Source of the DNA: an uncultured Desulfohalobiaceae bacterium
GTDB taxonomy: Bacteria > Desulfobacterota > Desulfovibrionia > Desulfovibrionales > Desulfonatronovibrionaceae
Reading direction: 5' to 3'
NCBI GenBank assembly: GCA_913055195.1
Contig: CAJXJU010000100.1
Span: 1 to 5,690, forward strand
Length of the DNA: 5,690 bases
Position numbers and translations under genes: made by a program. Positions 1 to 5,274 of the stretch are shown piece after piece. Position 1 is the first letter of the stretch; each line of letters opens with the position of its first letter. Under the pieces are notes generated by a model. It was not told the DNA's origin. It searched no databases and worked only from the letters and a program-made list of their open reading frames with translations.

Positions 1-28
1 GGATTTCGATATTCGGATTTCGAATTTC
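1..28. repeat. Two imperfect tandem copies of a 14-bp AT-rich unit
   Basis: Positions 1-14 (ggatttcgatattc) and 15-28 (ggatttcgaatttc) match at 12 of 14 bases and share the 9-mer ggatttcga. The array may continue beyond the left edge, so its true copy number is unknown. It lies just beyond the 3' end of the brnA antitoxin gene and abuts an inverted repeat. No coding potential is seen. Short repeats of the ggatttcgaattt type suggest a non-coding intergenic repeat rather than a gene. Confidence 0.5.
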
Positions 29-56
29 TCAACTTTCGGAACTCCGAAAGTTGAGA
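27..56. repeat. Perfect 14-bp inverted repeat downstream of brnA
   Basis: The arm tctcaactttcgga (27-40) is the exact reverse complement of tccgaaagttgaga (43-56), with 2 bp between them; a folded RNA would open the last pair to give 13 bp and a 4-nt loop. It is 22 bp past the brnA stop codon, which is where a terminator would be expected. Neither strand has a T-run after the stem (minus strand continues AATTCGAAATCC, plus strand tgttaacttt). It is therefore either a weak or factor-assisted terminator, an mRNA 3'-end stabiliser, or part of a repeat element. Confidence 0.6.
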
Positions 57-78
57 TGTTAACTTTAGAAGCTGCATT

Positions 79-345
79 TTAAAAACAAGGTTCCTTTAAT
101 TCTTCTTGTAACCTCTCTCTAATCCAGACTTTTAAAAGAGCCTGTCTTGACACGCCTGTTTTTTTCGCCTCTCTATCAATCAAATCCAGTAGTAAACGAG
201 ACAAACTTAAACTGATTGTTTTTGTTTGATATAAATACATATCTTCAAATTCTTTTATGCTCATTTTACTATTAAAATCCAGGAGTTCGGCTATATCTTC
301 ATCTTCAAATCTTTTATCAAACTCATCAGCATTTATTTTTTTCAT
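79..345 (-). CDS. brnA: BrnA-type ribbon-helix-helix antitoxin
   Basis: An 88-residue protein that should neutralise the BrnT toxin encoded immediately upstream and, as in other BrnTA systems, repress its own promoter as a toxin-antitoxin complex. Residues 1-40 are acidic and lysine-rich (MKKINADEFDKRFEDEDI), typical of the toxin-binding part. Residues 42-82 form a CopG/BrnA-like ribbon-helix-helix: a strand around KTISLSLS followed by two helices, with the family-like stretch DREAKKTGVSRQALLKVWI. The ATG at 345 follows an AGAGG ribosome binding site about 6 bases away. The gene is AT-rich compared with mutS2. Assignment rests on order (toxin first), size and motif pattern; a generic CopG-family antitoxin is the alternative label. 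Confidence 0.8.
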   Translation of the reverse strand: MKKINADEFDKRFEDEDIAELLDFNSKMSIKEFEDMYLYQTKTISLSLSRLLLDLIDREAKKTGVSRQALLKVWIRERLQEELKEPCF

Positions 346-382
346 AATTTACCTCTTCCTTTTTCCTGCAACGTCTAACACT
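326..382 (-). other. brnT: Out-of-frame C-terminal segment of brnT (frameshift remnant)
   Basis: One base after the annotated toxin frame leaves the family pattern, the neighbouring frame reads SVRRCRKKEEVNYEKNKC and then TGA. Joined after residue Ile73 of brnT this gives IRII-SVRR, which matches the conserved C-terminal strand and basic tail of BrnT proteins. It also gives a total of 91 residues, the usual size for the family. The segment ends inside the first codons of brnA (20-bp overlap), the tight arrangement normal for these pairs. Removing one A of the pair at 382-383 would restore the frame. Confidence 0.7.
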
Positions 383-602
383 TAATTATTCTTATAAATG
401 AATTTCGCAAGGTAAAGATAGCGACATAACATTTACTATTCAATTTGCCAATCAAGGCAAACCTTTTTTCATTCCCAATAATCTTCGCAGGTACAATAAT
501 CGAATTTTTGTCATACCAGAGTTGTTTTGCTTCCTCAAAATCAATACCGTGCTTCTGTCTGTTAAGTTTACTCTTCTTCTCATCATACTCAAATACAGGC
601 AT
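375..602 (-). CDS. brnT: BrnT-family ribonuclease toxin, apparently frameshifted near its end
   Basis: The 75-residue open frame has the BrnT (RelE-like fold) pattern: FEYDEKKSKLN at residues 4-14, KHG-x-DFEEA at 17-25, an aspartate-containing loop (YDKNSIIVP), NEKRFALIG at 44-52, then YVAIFT and IRII at 70-73. BrnT toxins cut mRNA and are held inactive by BrnA. Here the frame stops after IRIIKC, whereas relatives continue IRIIS-x-R-(R/K) into a basic tail; that tail is present in the adjacent frame down to position 326. The product as written lacks the last strand and is probably inactive, unless the extra base is a sequencing error or is bypassed. The ATG at 602 is 16 bp after the mutS2 stop; no strong ribosome binding site is visible (AAAGG is about 13 bases upstream), so translation may depend on mutS2 coupling. 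Confidence 0.75.
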   Translation of the reverse strand: MPVFEYDEKKSKLNRQKHGIDFEEAKQLWYDKNSIIVPAKIIGNEKRFALIGKLNSKCYVAIFTLRNSFIRIIKC

Positions 603-618
603 ATATCATCTCAACCTT

Positions 619-2916
619 TTACATCAATTTTACCAGAGTTACCCCTTCTCCACCCATATCTTCCGGGGCAAAAGATACTTTTTTTATTCCAGAAATTCCA
701 CGTAGGTAATCCTGCACTGCCTTTTTTAGCGCTCCTGTACCTTTACCGTGAATAATTTCCAGCTCTTTGCGGCCAGATAATATGGCCTGATCCACAAACC
801 TTCCCAGTTCAGAAAGTGCCTCTTCTACCCTCTTCCCTCGCAAATCCAGCTTAATGGGCAAATAAGTGGTGGATTTTATCACTCTAACCCCCTGGCCTCG
901 CGCCTTTTCCTGACCACGCTCATCCACCGGGCCAAGATCACCAGGCCTGACCCAGATGGCAATTCCACCCAGCTCTATTTTTACCTGATCTTTTTTTCTG
1001 TCTTTGGCCTGCACGCGACCTTTGCGTTGCCACGGCAAATAGATATAATCACATCCTACTTTCACATCTTCCCAGCCAAAACCAGCAATCCTTTTCTCTT
1101 CTTTTTCTAACCTTAATTTTTGCCGCAAAGAGGATAGCTCCCGCAAAGCCTGTTTGCGGCCAATCTTTTGTTCCTGCCACTGTCTGATAATCTCCTGCGC
1201 TGCTTGCTTTAATTCTAAGCTCAGCCCTTTTTTTTCCTGTTCAAGTCTTTTTAATGCCTTTGCATATTTTTCTTCCAGTTCCTGCTGTCTCTTTTTTAAT
1301 TGTTCAACTTCCCTTTCTCTTTGCACAGCAAGTTCATTAAGGCGATCAAAAATCTGAGACTGATCCCTGCCGGCAACAAGCAAATATTCTTCTGCCCGGG
1401 TTAAAATTTCTTCAGCCAGACCATACTCACGCGCCACCTGCAGGGCCTGGCTCGCGCCTACCTGGTCATAAGCCAGCTTAAAAAGAGGTTTGTTGGTCTC
1501 AGGATCAAAAAGAACCGATGCAACCCTGACCCCCTCCCTGGTCAGACCATACATTTTCAGGGCAGGAAAATGTGTGGCCAGAGCCACCCAGGCCTCTTTT
1601 TCCAGTAGTCCATCTACAACTGCCTGAGCCAGGGCCGCGCCTTGAGCAGGATCAGTTCCCACACCAAACTCATCTAAAATAACCAGGGTCCTGGCATCCA
1701 CCTGGGGGTAAAAACGGGCAAAATGTTCGATCTGAGCTGTAAATGTGCTTAAATTGGCCTCCAGGCTTTGCTCATCACCTATGAGGACAAAAATCTTCTC
1801 CCAATAGGGAATGAGGCTTCCCTCCTTTAAAGGCACAGGAAGACCGCACCTGACCATGAGAGCAATAAGCCCCAGGGTTTTAAGGCATACGGTTTTTCCG
1901 CCTGCATTGCCGCCAGTGATAATCAACACCCGCTGGTCAGGATTTAATTGAATATCCACAGGCACAACCTTTTGCCCGCGCAGGAGCAAAAGAGGGTGTC
2001 TGGCCTGGTTTAAAGACAAAAGCCCATCATTATTCATCTCCTGGGCCAGACCAGAAAATTTATCTGCCAGCTTGCATTTTGCCAGAAGCACATCCAGCTC
2101 GACCAGCCAGGCATATAAATGAGACAGTTGTTCATATTCCTGCCGCACAAGGCCGGTTAAATAAGTATAAACCTTTTTTTCTTCCTCTTTCTCCTCCTGT
2201 TTTAAGCTTTGCAGCCGATTATTTAGCTCGACCAGAAACAGAGGTTCAAAATAGCAGGTTTCACCGGTCTGGGAATAATCGTGAATGATCCCTTCAAGTC
2301 GCCCCTTGAAGTTGCTTTTTAAAGCCAGGACATAACGATCTGAAGAAATGGTTAAAAACTCGTCCTGAAGAAAATGAAGGAGGTCACTATCCTTTAATGC
2401 GCGGGATACTTTTTTAGTACATTGTTCCTGAATTGAGCGGATTTCCTGGCGAACAGACAAAAGCCCTGGCGAACTTTCATCGCGTAAAAGGCCATCCTCG
2501 CCAAGACAGCGGTGCAAACCAGACCAGAGTGTCTCTGGCCACGAAAATTTTTCACCTAATTTATATAATTCTGGATATATTTTGACATTGAGCCTGGAAA
2601 AATGTTGCCACGCCTTGAAACCTGCCCTTAGAGTCTCTAAAATCGCATACAGGCCTTCCCGGCCTAAAATAGCTTCAGGCCTGTTCAGGAATTCCAGAAC
2701 TGGGCCCAGGTCCGAAAAAAAATCCAGCTTAAACCTGGCTTCTTTCTGCCATTTAATAGCCTGGTTAAGAAGCCTGCTCTGGCTATTTATATCCTGTATG
2801 TTATAAAGCGGCTCAAGTTGCAGGCACTTTTCCTGTCCTGGAACAGAAACAGCTTCCTGGCTTAAATGCCGGAGCACCCTGTCCAGCTCCAGCATGTTTA
2901 TTGTCCTGGATTCCAT
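619..2916 (-). CDS. mutS2: MutS2 family ATPase with C-terminal Smr domain
   Basis: A 765-residue, full-length MutS2. It lacks the mismatch-binding domain of MutS. Residues 1-300 form the helical core/lever region. The ATPase follows: Walker A GGNAGGKT at 335-342, SLEANLSTFTAQ at 384-395 (the STFS-type loop), Walker B LVILDEFGVGTDP at 411-423, and ATHF at 447-450. A long charged coiled coil spans about 520-610, a small beta-rich segment 615-665, and the Smr domain 688-765 with LDLRG (690-694) and HGKGTG (723-728). MutS2 is a homodimeric cytoplasmic ATPase, described as anti-recombinational in Helicobacter and as a splitter of collided ribosomes in Bacillus. The ATG at 2916 has no clear ribosome binding site, but its N-terminus fits the family; ATG 2895, with AGGA 8 bases upstream, is an alternative. 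The gene sits behind rpsU and yqeY. Confidence 0.95.
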   Translation of the reverse strand: MESRTINMLELDRVLRHLSQEAVSVPGQEKCLQLEPLYNIQDINSQSRLLNQAIKWQKEARFKLDFFSDLGPVLEFLNRPEAILGREGLYAILETLRAGFKAWQHFSRLNVKIYPELYKLGEKFSWPETLWSGLHRCLGEDGLLRDESSPGLLSVRQEIRSIQEQCTKKVSRALKDSDLLHFLQDEFLTISSDRYVLALKSNFKGRLEGIIHDYSQTGETCYFEPLFLVELNNRLQSLKQEEKEEEKKVYTYLTGLVRQEYEQLSHLYAWLVELDVLLAKCKLADKFSGLAQEMNNDGLLSLNQARHPLLLLRGQKVVPVDIQLNPDQRVLIITGGNAGGKTVCLKTLGLIALMVRCGLPVPLKEGSLIPYWEKIFVLIGDEQSLEANLSTFTAQIEHFARFYPQVDARTLVILDEFGVGTDPAQGAALAQAVVDGLLEKEAWVALATHFPALKMYGLTREGVRVASVLFDPETNKPLFKLAYDQVGASQALQVAREYGLAEEILTRAEEYLLVAGRDQSQIFDRLNELAVQREREVEQLKKRQQELEEKYAKALKRLEQEKKGLSLELKQAAQEIIRQWQEQKIGRKQALRELSSLRQKLRLEKEEKRIAGFGWEDVKVGCDYIYLPWQRKGRVQAKDRKKDQVKIELGGIAIWVRPGDLGPVDERGQEKARGQGVRVIKSTTYLPIKLDLRGKRVEEALSELGRFVDQAILSGRKELEIIHGKGTGALKKAVQDYLRGISGIKKVSFAPEDMGGEGVTLVKLM

Positions 2917-2931
2917 AATGTTATGTAGAAG

Positions 2932-3002
2932 CCGAGCACCTAAAACGGACTGTTATATCCTGGCTTAATCAACCATATTGCCTGTCCGTTTCAGGTGCTC
3001 GG
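2932..3002 (-). repeat. Long hairpin (19-bp stem, 33-nt loop) filling the yqeY-mutS2 gap
   Basis: The left arm ccgagcacctaaaacggac (2932-2950) and the right arm gtccgtttcaggtgctcgg (2984-3002) are reverse complements at 18 of 19 positions. The single mismatch (2942/2992) is A-C on the plus strand but a U-G wobble in the minus-strand transcript, so the RNA made from this operon can pair over all 19 positions. The stem begins one base after the yqeY stop codon and ends 15 bases before the mutS2 ATG. No U-run follows, so it is not a standard terminator. It could be an mRNA processing or stability element, a translational control hairpin for mutS2, or a small palindromic repeat that has landed here. 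Confidence 0.8.
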
Positions 3003-3003
3003 T

Positions 3004-3447
3004 TTACGAAAGTTTAGCGCGGACAATCTCACTGAGTTCCTTACCATCAACACGACCAGCATATTTAGTCATAATAGCCCGCATTACCTGGCCCATATGC
3101 TGCATCCCCTGGGCCTCAAGCTCTTTTATGGTTTTATCTACAATAGAGGACAACTCTTGATGAGTTAAGCGCGAAGGTAAATAGCGATGAAGAATCTCCA
3201 GCTCTTTTTTCTCTTTATCTGCTAAATCTATTCGACCTGCTTTTTGAAATTGAGCAATAGCATCCTGACGCTGCTTGGCCTCCTTGCTAAGAAGGGCATA
3301 AACTTCCTCTTCTTTTAAGTCTCTGCGGAGTTCAACCTGCTTGTTCTTAATGGCTGCCCTGACCATACGCAGGACAGCCACCTTGATCTCATCTCTGGCC
3401 TTATAAGCGGCCACAAAATCCTGGTCTAATTTTTTAACGATTTCCAT
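3004..3447 (-). CDS. yqeY: GatB/YqeY domain-containing protein
   Basis: A 147-residue cytoplasmic protein of the YqeY family, which shares its fold with the C-terminal tRNA-binding part of GatB (the Glu/Asp-tRNA amidotransferase subunit); the exact role of the stand-alone protein is not established. The N-terminal half is helical (LRMVRAAIKN at 26-35, EKKELEILHRYLP at 79-91). The C-terminal half carries the characteristic MGQVMRAIMTKYAGRVDG at 118-135 followed by the closing helix. Length is typical. It begins 13 bp after rpsU, an association common in bacteria. That gap reads AAATTTTTTTAAA on the coding strand and holds no Shine-Dalgarno sequence, so initiation may rely on coupling to rpsU or on the A/U-rich leader. 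Confidence 0.92.
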   Translation of the reverse strand: MEIVKKLDQDFVAAYKARDEIKVAVLRMVRAAIKNKQVELRRDLKEEEVYALLSKEAKQRQDAIAQFQKAGRIDLADKEKKELEILHRYLPSRLTHQELSSIVDKTIKELEAQGMQHMGQVMRAIMTKYAGRVDGKELSEIVRAKLS

Positions 3448-3460
3448 TTTAAAAAAATTT

Positions 3461-3661
3461 TTAAAGAAGATTCATTTTACGTAACTTTTTCATCAATCTT
3501 TTTCTGGCAGCAGCCTCTTTCTTTTTTCTTTGCACACTGGGCTTTTCATAGTGCTGCCTCTTTTTTAACTCTGAGAGAATACCAGCCTTCTCGACCTGTT
3601 TTTTAAACTTGCGCAAGGCCAGATCAAAACTCTCATTTTCTCCCAAGACAACTCCTGGCAC
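3461..3661 (-). CDS. rpsU: 30S ribosomal protein S21
   Basis: A 66-residue basic protein of the small ribosomal subunit, located near the 3' end of 16S rRNA and involved in initiation. The S21 signature is clear: [20 protein letters not shown] (residues 12-31), [20 protein letters not shown] (33-52), then an arginine/lysine tail. I start it at the GTG at 3661 (reading [11 protein letters not shown]). The upstream in-frame GTG at 3670 lies inside the ribosome binding site itself and cannot be its own start. The MPGV-type N-terminus resembles deltaproteobacterial S21. It is the first gene of an rpsU-yqeY-mutS2 series, preceded by a strong terminator of the upstream unit, so it is likely the start of its own transcript. 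Confidence 0.95.
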   Translation of the reverse strand: MPGVVLGENESFDLALRKFKKQVEKAGILSELKKRQHYEKPSVQRKKKEAAARKRLMKKLRKMNLL

Positions 3662-3746
3662 TAACCTCACCTCCTTAAGTCAATCTAAACAGCATCTTTT
3701 GAGAACCAAATAATAATGACTAATTTTTTTTTTCTCTTTTTGCAAG
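3662..3746 (-). promoter_or_regulatory. Probable promoter and leader region of rpsU
   Basis: This gap lies between the terminator of the HU unit and rpsU, so a promoter is expected here. It is very AT-rich and contains an A10 run on the coding strand, an upstream-element-like feature. Candidate boxes are TTGGTT (about 3702-3697) and TAGATT (about 3680-3675), 16 bases apart, or TTGCAA further upstream with a poor partner. Neither matches the sigma-70 consensus well, so the location of the start site is a guess. Confidence 0.3.
3667..3677 (-). promoter_or_regulatory. Very strong Shine-Dalgarno sequence of rpsU
   Basis: The coding strand reads TAAGGAGGTGA, an 11-base match to the anti-Shine-Dalgarno end of 16S rRNA. 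GGAGG is 8 bases from the GTG at 3661, which fixes that codon as the start and excludes the GTG at 3670, which lies within the site. Confidence 0.85.
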
Positions 3747-3778
3747 AAAAAAAAAGAGGGCTTTAAGCCCTCTTTTTT
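3747..3778 (-). terminator. Strong, symmetrical Rho-independent terminator
   Basis: The GC core gagggc/gccctc (3756-3761 and 3767-3772) closes a 5-base loop, and A/T runs on both sides lengthen the stem. In the minus-strand transcript the stem is followed by U9 (3755-3747). It lies about 22 bp after the stop codon of the 59-residue membrane protein and ends the HU unit before rpsU. The plus strand also has T6 after the stem, so it could work in both directions, though no convergent gene is visible. Confidence 0.9.
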
Positions 3779-3800
3779 CTTCCAGCTCCTGCTCTTTTAG

Positions 3801-3980
3801 TTATTGATTTTTTCTCTTCTCAGCCAGAGTCTCACTTAAAGATTTTAAGAAAACTACTCCCAGGCCGCTGCCTATAACCAGAAGTACTGCATAAAGTACC
3901 CCAAAAAAAACAAAGTGATCAGGCATCCACCAGGGAAGATCCTGGGGAAGCATACTGTGAACGGTTTCGCCATGCAACAT
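3801..3980 (-). CDS. Small single-span membrane protein, function unknown
   Basis: A 59-residue protein that I do not recognise with a name. Residues 1-22 are polar with LPQDLPWWMPDH, a Pro/Trp-rich stretch likely to sit at the membrane surface. Residues 23-45 (FVFFGVLYAVLLVIG onward) form one strong hydrophobic helix. Residues 46-59 are a charged tail ending EKRKNQ, which by the positive-inside rule puts the C-terminus in the cytoplasm. There is no cleavable signal peptide. I place the start at ATG 3980 because AGGAGG lies 6 bases upstream; an in-frame GTG at 4007 would read through that site. It follows HU by 57 bp and is closed by a strong terminator, so it is probably co-transcribed with HU. 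The sharp architecture and good ribosome binding site argue that it is real. Confidence 0.75.
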   Translation of the reverse strand: MLHGETVHSMLPQDLPWWMPDHFVFFGVLYAVLLVIGSGLGVVFLKSLSETLAEKRKNQ

Positions 3981-3986
3981 TTTGGG

Positions 3987-3992
3987 CCTCCT
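3987..3992 (-). promoter_or_regulatory. Shine-Dalgarno sequence of the 59-residue membrane protein
   Basis: AGGAGG on the coding strand, 6 bases before ATG 3980. It decides against the longer GTG start at 4007, whose frame would translate this site as Arg-Arg. Confidence 0.8.
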
Positions 3993-4037
3993 ATTTGTTC
4001 TGAACACACCCGGTGAAAGGGTGCGCGAATAAAAGTT

Positions 4038-4310
4038 TTATTTTACTGCCTCCTTAAGCAGCTTGCCGGGCCTGAACTTAACAACTTTACACGCGGGTAT
4101 TGTGATCTCTTTACCTGTACGAGGATTACGTCCTTTCCGCTCTTTTCTCTCCTCAACAACAAAAGTGCCAAAACCAGTCAGGGTCAACTTGCCTTCATTA
4201 ATCAATGTTTCCTCAACAGCACTTAAAAAAGCATTCAAGGCTTTCTCAGAATCAGCTTTGGTCAACCCTGCCTTCTCCGCAATCCTGGAAACTAACTCGT
4301 TTTTTGTCAT
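4038..4310 (-). CDS. hup: HU-family DNA-binding protein
   Basis: A 90-residue histone-like protein that bends and compacts DNA as a dimer in the nucleoid. N-terminal helices span residues 3-38 ([19 protein letters not shown] onward). The saddle begins at [17 protein letters not shown] (42-58), and the DNA-embracing beta-arm contains RNPRTG (61-66) with the intercalating-type proline at 63. The arm closes with [13 protein letters not shown] (71-83). Length is exactly typical of HU. A longer frame from ATG 4337 would add nine residues, but AAGGAGG lies within that extension 9 bases before ATG 4310, so the shorter start is right. IHF is less likely because the overall pattern and length fit HU. 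It is separated from rsmA upstream by about 190 bp and is followed by a small membrane protein gene. Confidence 0.95.
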   Translation of the reverse strand: MTKNELVSRIAEKAGLTKADSEKALNAFLSAVEETLINEGKLTLTGFGTFVVEERKERKGRNPRTGKEITIPACKVVKFRPGKLLKEAVK

Positions 4311-4319
4311 TACAATCTT

Positions 4320-4326
4320 CCTCCTT
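4320..4326 (-). promoter_or_regulatory. Shine-Dalgarno sequence of the HU gene
   Basis: AAGGAGG on the coding strand with 9 bases to ATG 4310. It shows that the in-frame ATG at 4337 is not the main start. Confidence 0.85.
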
Positions 4327-4366
4327 GATTTGTCCATTTGGCCAGATGGCTTATCGATCCAGATTT

Positions 4367-4396
4367 ATTAAAAGAGGGGTAAAAAAATTTTCCCCT
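4367..4396 (-). terminator. Weak terminator-like hairpin between rsmA and HU
   Basis: In the minus-strand RNA AGGGGAAAA (4396-4388) pairs with UUUU-A-CCCCU (4384-4375), leaving a 3-nt loop and one bulged A, followed by CUUUUAAU. It could end the DUF2062-rsmA transcript about 105 bases after the rsmA stop, or act in the HU leader if HU's promoter lies upstream. The rest of the 4311-4500 gap is AT-rich; TTGACT (near 4470) is a possible -35 box, but no convincing -10 partner is seen. Confidence 0.4.
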
Positions 4397-4500
4397 TGAG
4401 CTTACTGATTCAGATTTTTATTTTTTACCGGCAAACACCAGGCAGAAACAAAATTTCTGGGCTTTAGTCAAGATAATTTTAATAAAAATAATGCCAAAAA

Positions 4501-5274
4501 TTAAAAAATAACCTGGGCCAGACTTCTAAATTGATCTGGCGAAAGTTCCTCAGGCCTGGCTTTAGGACTTACGCCTTGCTCCTCAAACCAGAATCTAATC
4601 CTTTCATTCCAATATGTTCTCAATATCCGTCCCAGTTGCTTGCGTCTCAACTGAAAAAGCAACCTGACGGTTCGGGCCAGTTTCTGGGTCTGGACATTAC
4701 TCAAAAGCACTTTTCTGGGTTCAAAACAAAGCACGACCGAATCCACCCTGGGTCTGGGATAAAATACATTAGGACTAACAAAAAATAAAATCTCTGGCCA
4801 GACAAAATTCTGCACCCACACTGACAGAGCGCCATACGCTTTGCTTTTGGGCCTGGCCACAAGCCTTAGCCCCACTTCCTTCTGAACCATAAACACGGCC
4901 AGCTTAAATGTAATCAGCTGACTAAAAAGGTCCCACATTATAGGAGACGCGACATTGTAAGGCAAATTGCCAATAATTTTGAGCCGTTTTACACTTTTTA
5001 GCCTGGCCCAGGAAAACAAGAGGGCATCTGTGTTGATCAGCCTTAGCTCAGGCCACTTCTTTTTCAGATCTGAAGCCAGTTGCCAATCCTTCTCCAGGGC
5101 GATGAATTCCTCAACCCGGCCATAAATAAACCGGGTCAGGGCTCCCTGGCCTGGCCCAATTTCCAGAACTGTATCATCAGGGCGCAGGAGCAATTGCCGC
5201 ACTATTTTGCGGGCAATATTCCTGTCTATTAAAAAATTCTGGCCCAGGCTTTTTTTTGGTCTGCGCCCGGTCAT
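4501..5274 (-). CDS. rsmA: 16S rRNA (adenine1518/1519-N6)-dimethyltransferase
   Basis: A 257-residue RsmA/KsgA enzyme, which uses S-adenosylmethionine to dimethylate two adjacent adenines in the 3'-terminal hairpin of 16S rRNA during late 30S assembly. Loss of it gives kasugamycin resistance in many bacteria. The N-terminal KKSLGQNFLID (7-17) is the family hallmark. The SAM-binding loop is EIGPGQG (38-44), an acidic residue follows strand 2 (E61 in ALEKD), D83 lies in NTDAL, and the catalytic motif is NLPYNVASPI (103-112). PRPRVDS (173-179) and the basic C-terminal helical domain complete it. No key residue is missing and the length is slightly below the usual 260-275. Its ATG overlaps the DUF2062 stop as ATGA, suggesting translational coupling. 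Confidence 0.96.
   Translation of the reverse strand: MTGRRPKKSLGQNFLIDRNIARKIVRQLLLRPDDTVLEIGPGQGALTRFIYGRVEEFIALEKDWQLASDLKKKWPELRLINTDALLFSWARLKSVKRLKIIGNLPYNVASPIMWDLFSQLITFKLAVFMVQKEVGLRLVARPKSKAYGALSVWVQNFVWPEILFFVSPNVFYPRPRVDSVVLCFEPRKVLLSNVQTQKLARTVRLLFQLRRKQLGRILRTYWNERIRFWFEEQGVSPKARPEELSPDQFRSLAQVIF

Noticed and set aside
1..56. CRISPR array
   Set aside because: The repeat unit is 14 bp with no spacers, and only two copies are visible.
375..389. Programmed ribosomal frameshift as the main explanation for brnT
   Set aside because: The sequence AUU AAG UGU UAG is not a recognised slippery site and no stimulatory structure is apparent; a plain insertion is simpler.
445..755. Two overlapping plus-strand frames opposite brnT and the mutS2 3' end
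   Set aside because: They are complements of supported minus-strand genes, with low-complexity Phe/Leu/Ser-rich products.
1154..1357. Plus-strand Cys/Ser/Phe-rich frame
   Set aside because: It is the antisense of the Lys/Glu/Gln-rich MutS2 coiled coil, which naturally leaves such a frame open.
2932..3002. Integron attC site or intrinsic terminator
   Set aside because: The arms lack the GTTRRRY/RYYYAAC core pair of attC, and no U-tract follows the stem in either direction.
2978..3160. 60-codon plus-strand frame spanning the hairpin and the yqeY 3' end
   Set aside because: It is antisense to yqeY, has no ribosome binding site, and its start lies in the hairpin loop.
4011..4025. Possible hairpin caccc/gggtg in the gap after HU
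   Set aside because: The stem is only 5 bp with no T-run, not enough to call a terminator or regulatory site.
4063..4371. 102-codon plus-strand frame opposite HU
   Set aside because: It lies entirely antisense to the clear HU gene and its leader, has no ribosome binding site, and its protein shows no family pattern.
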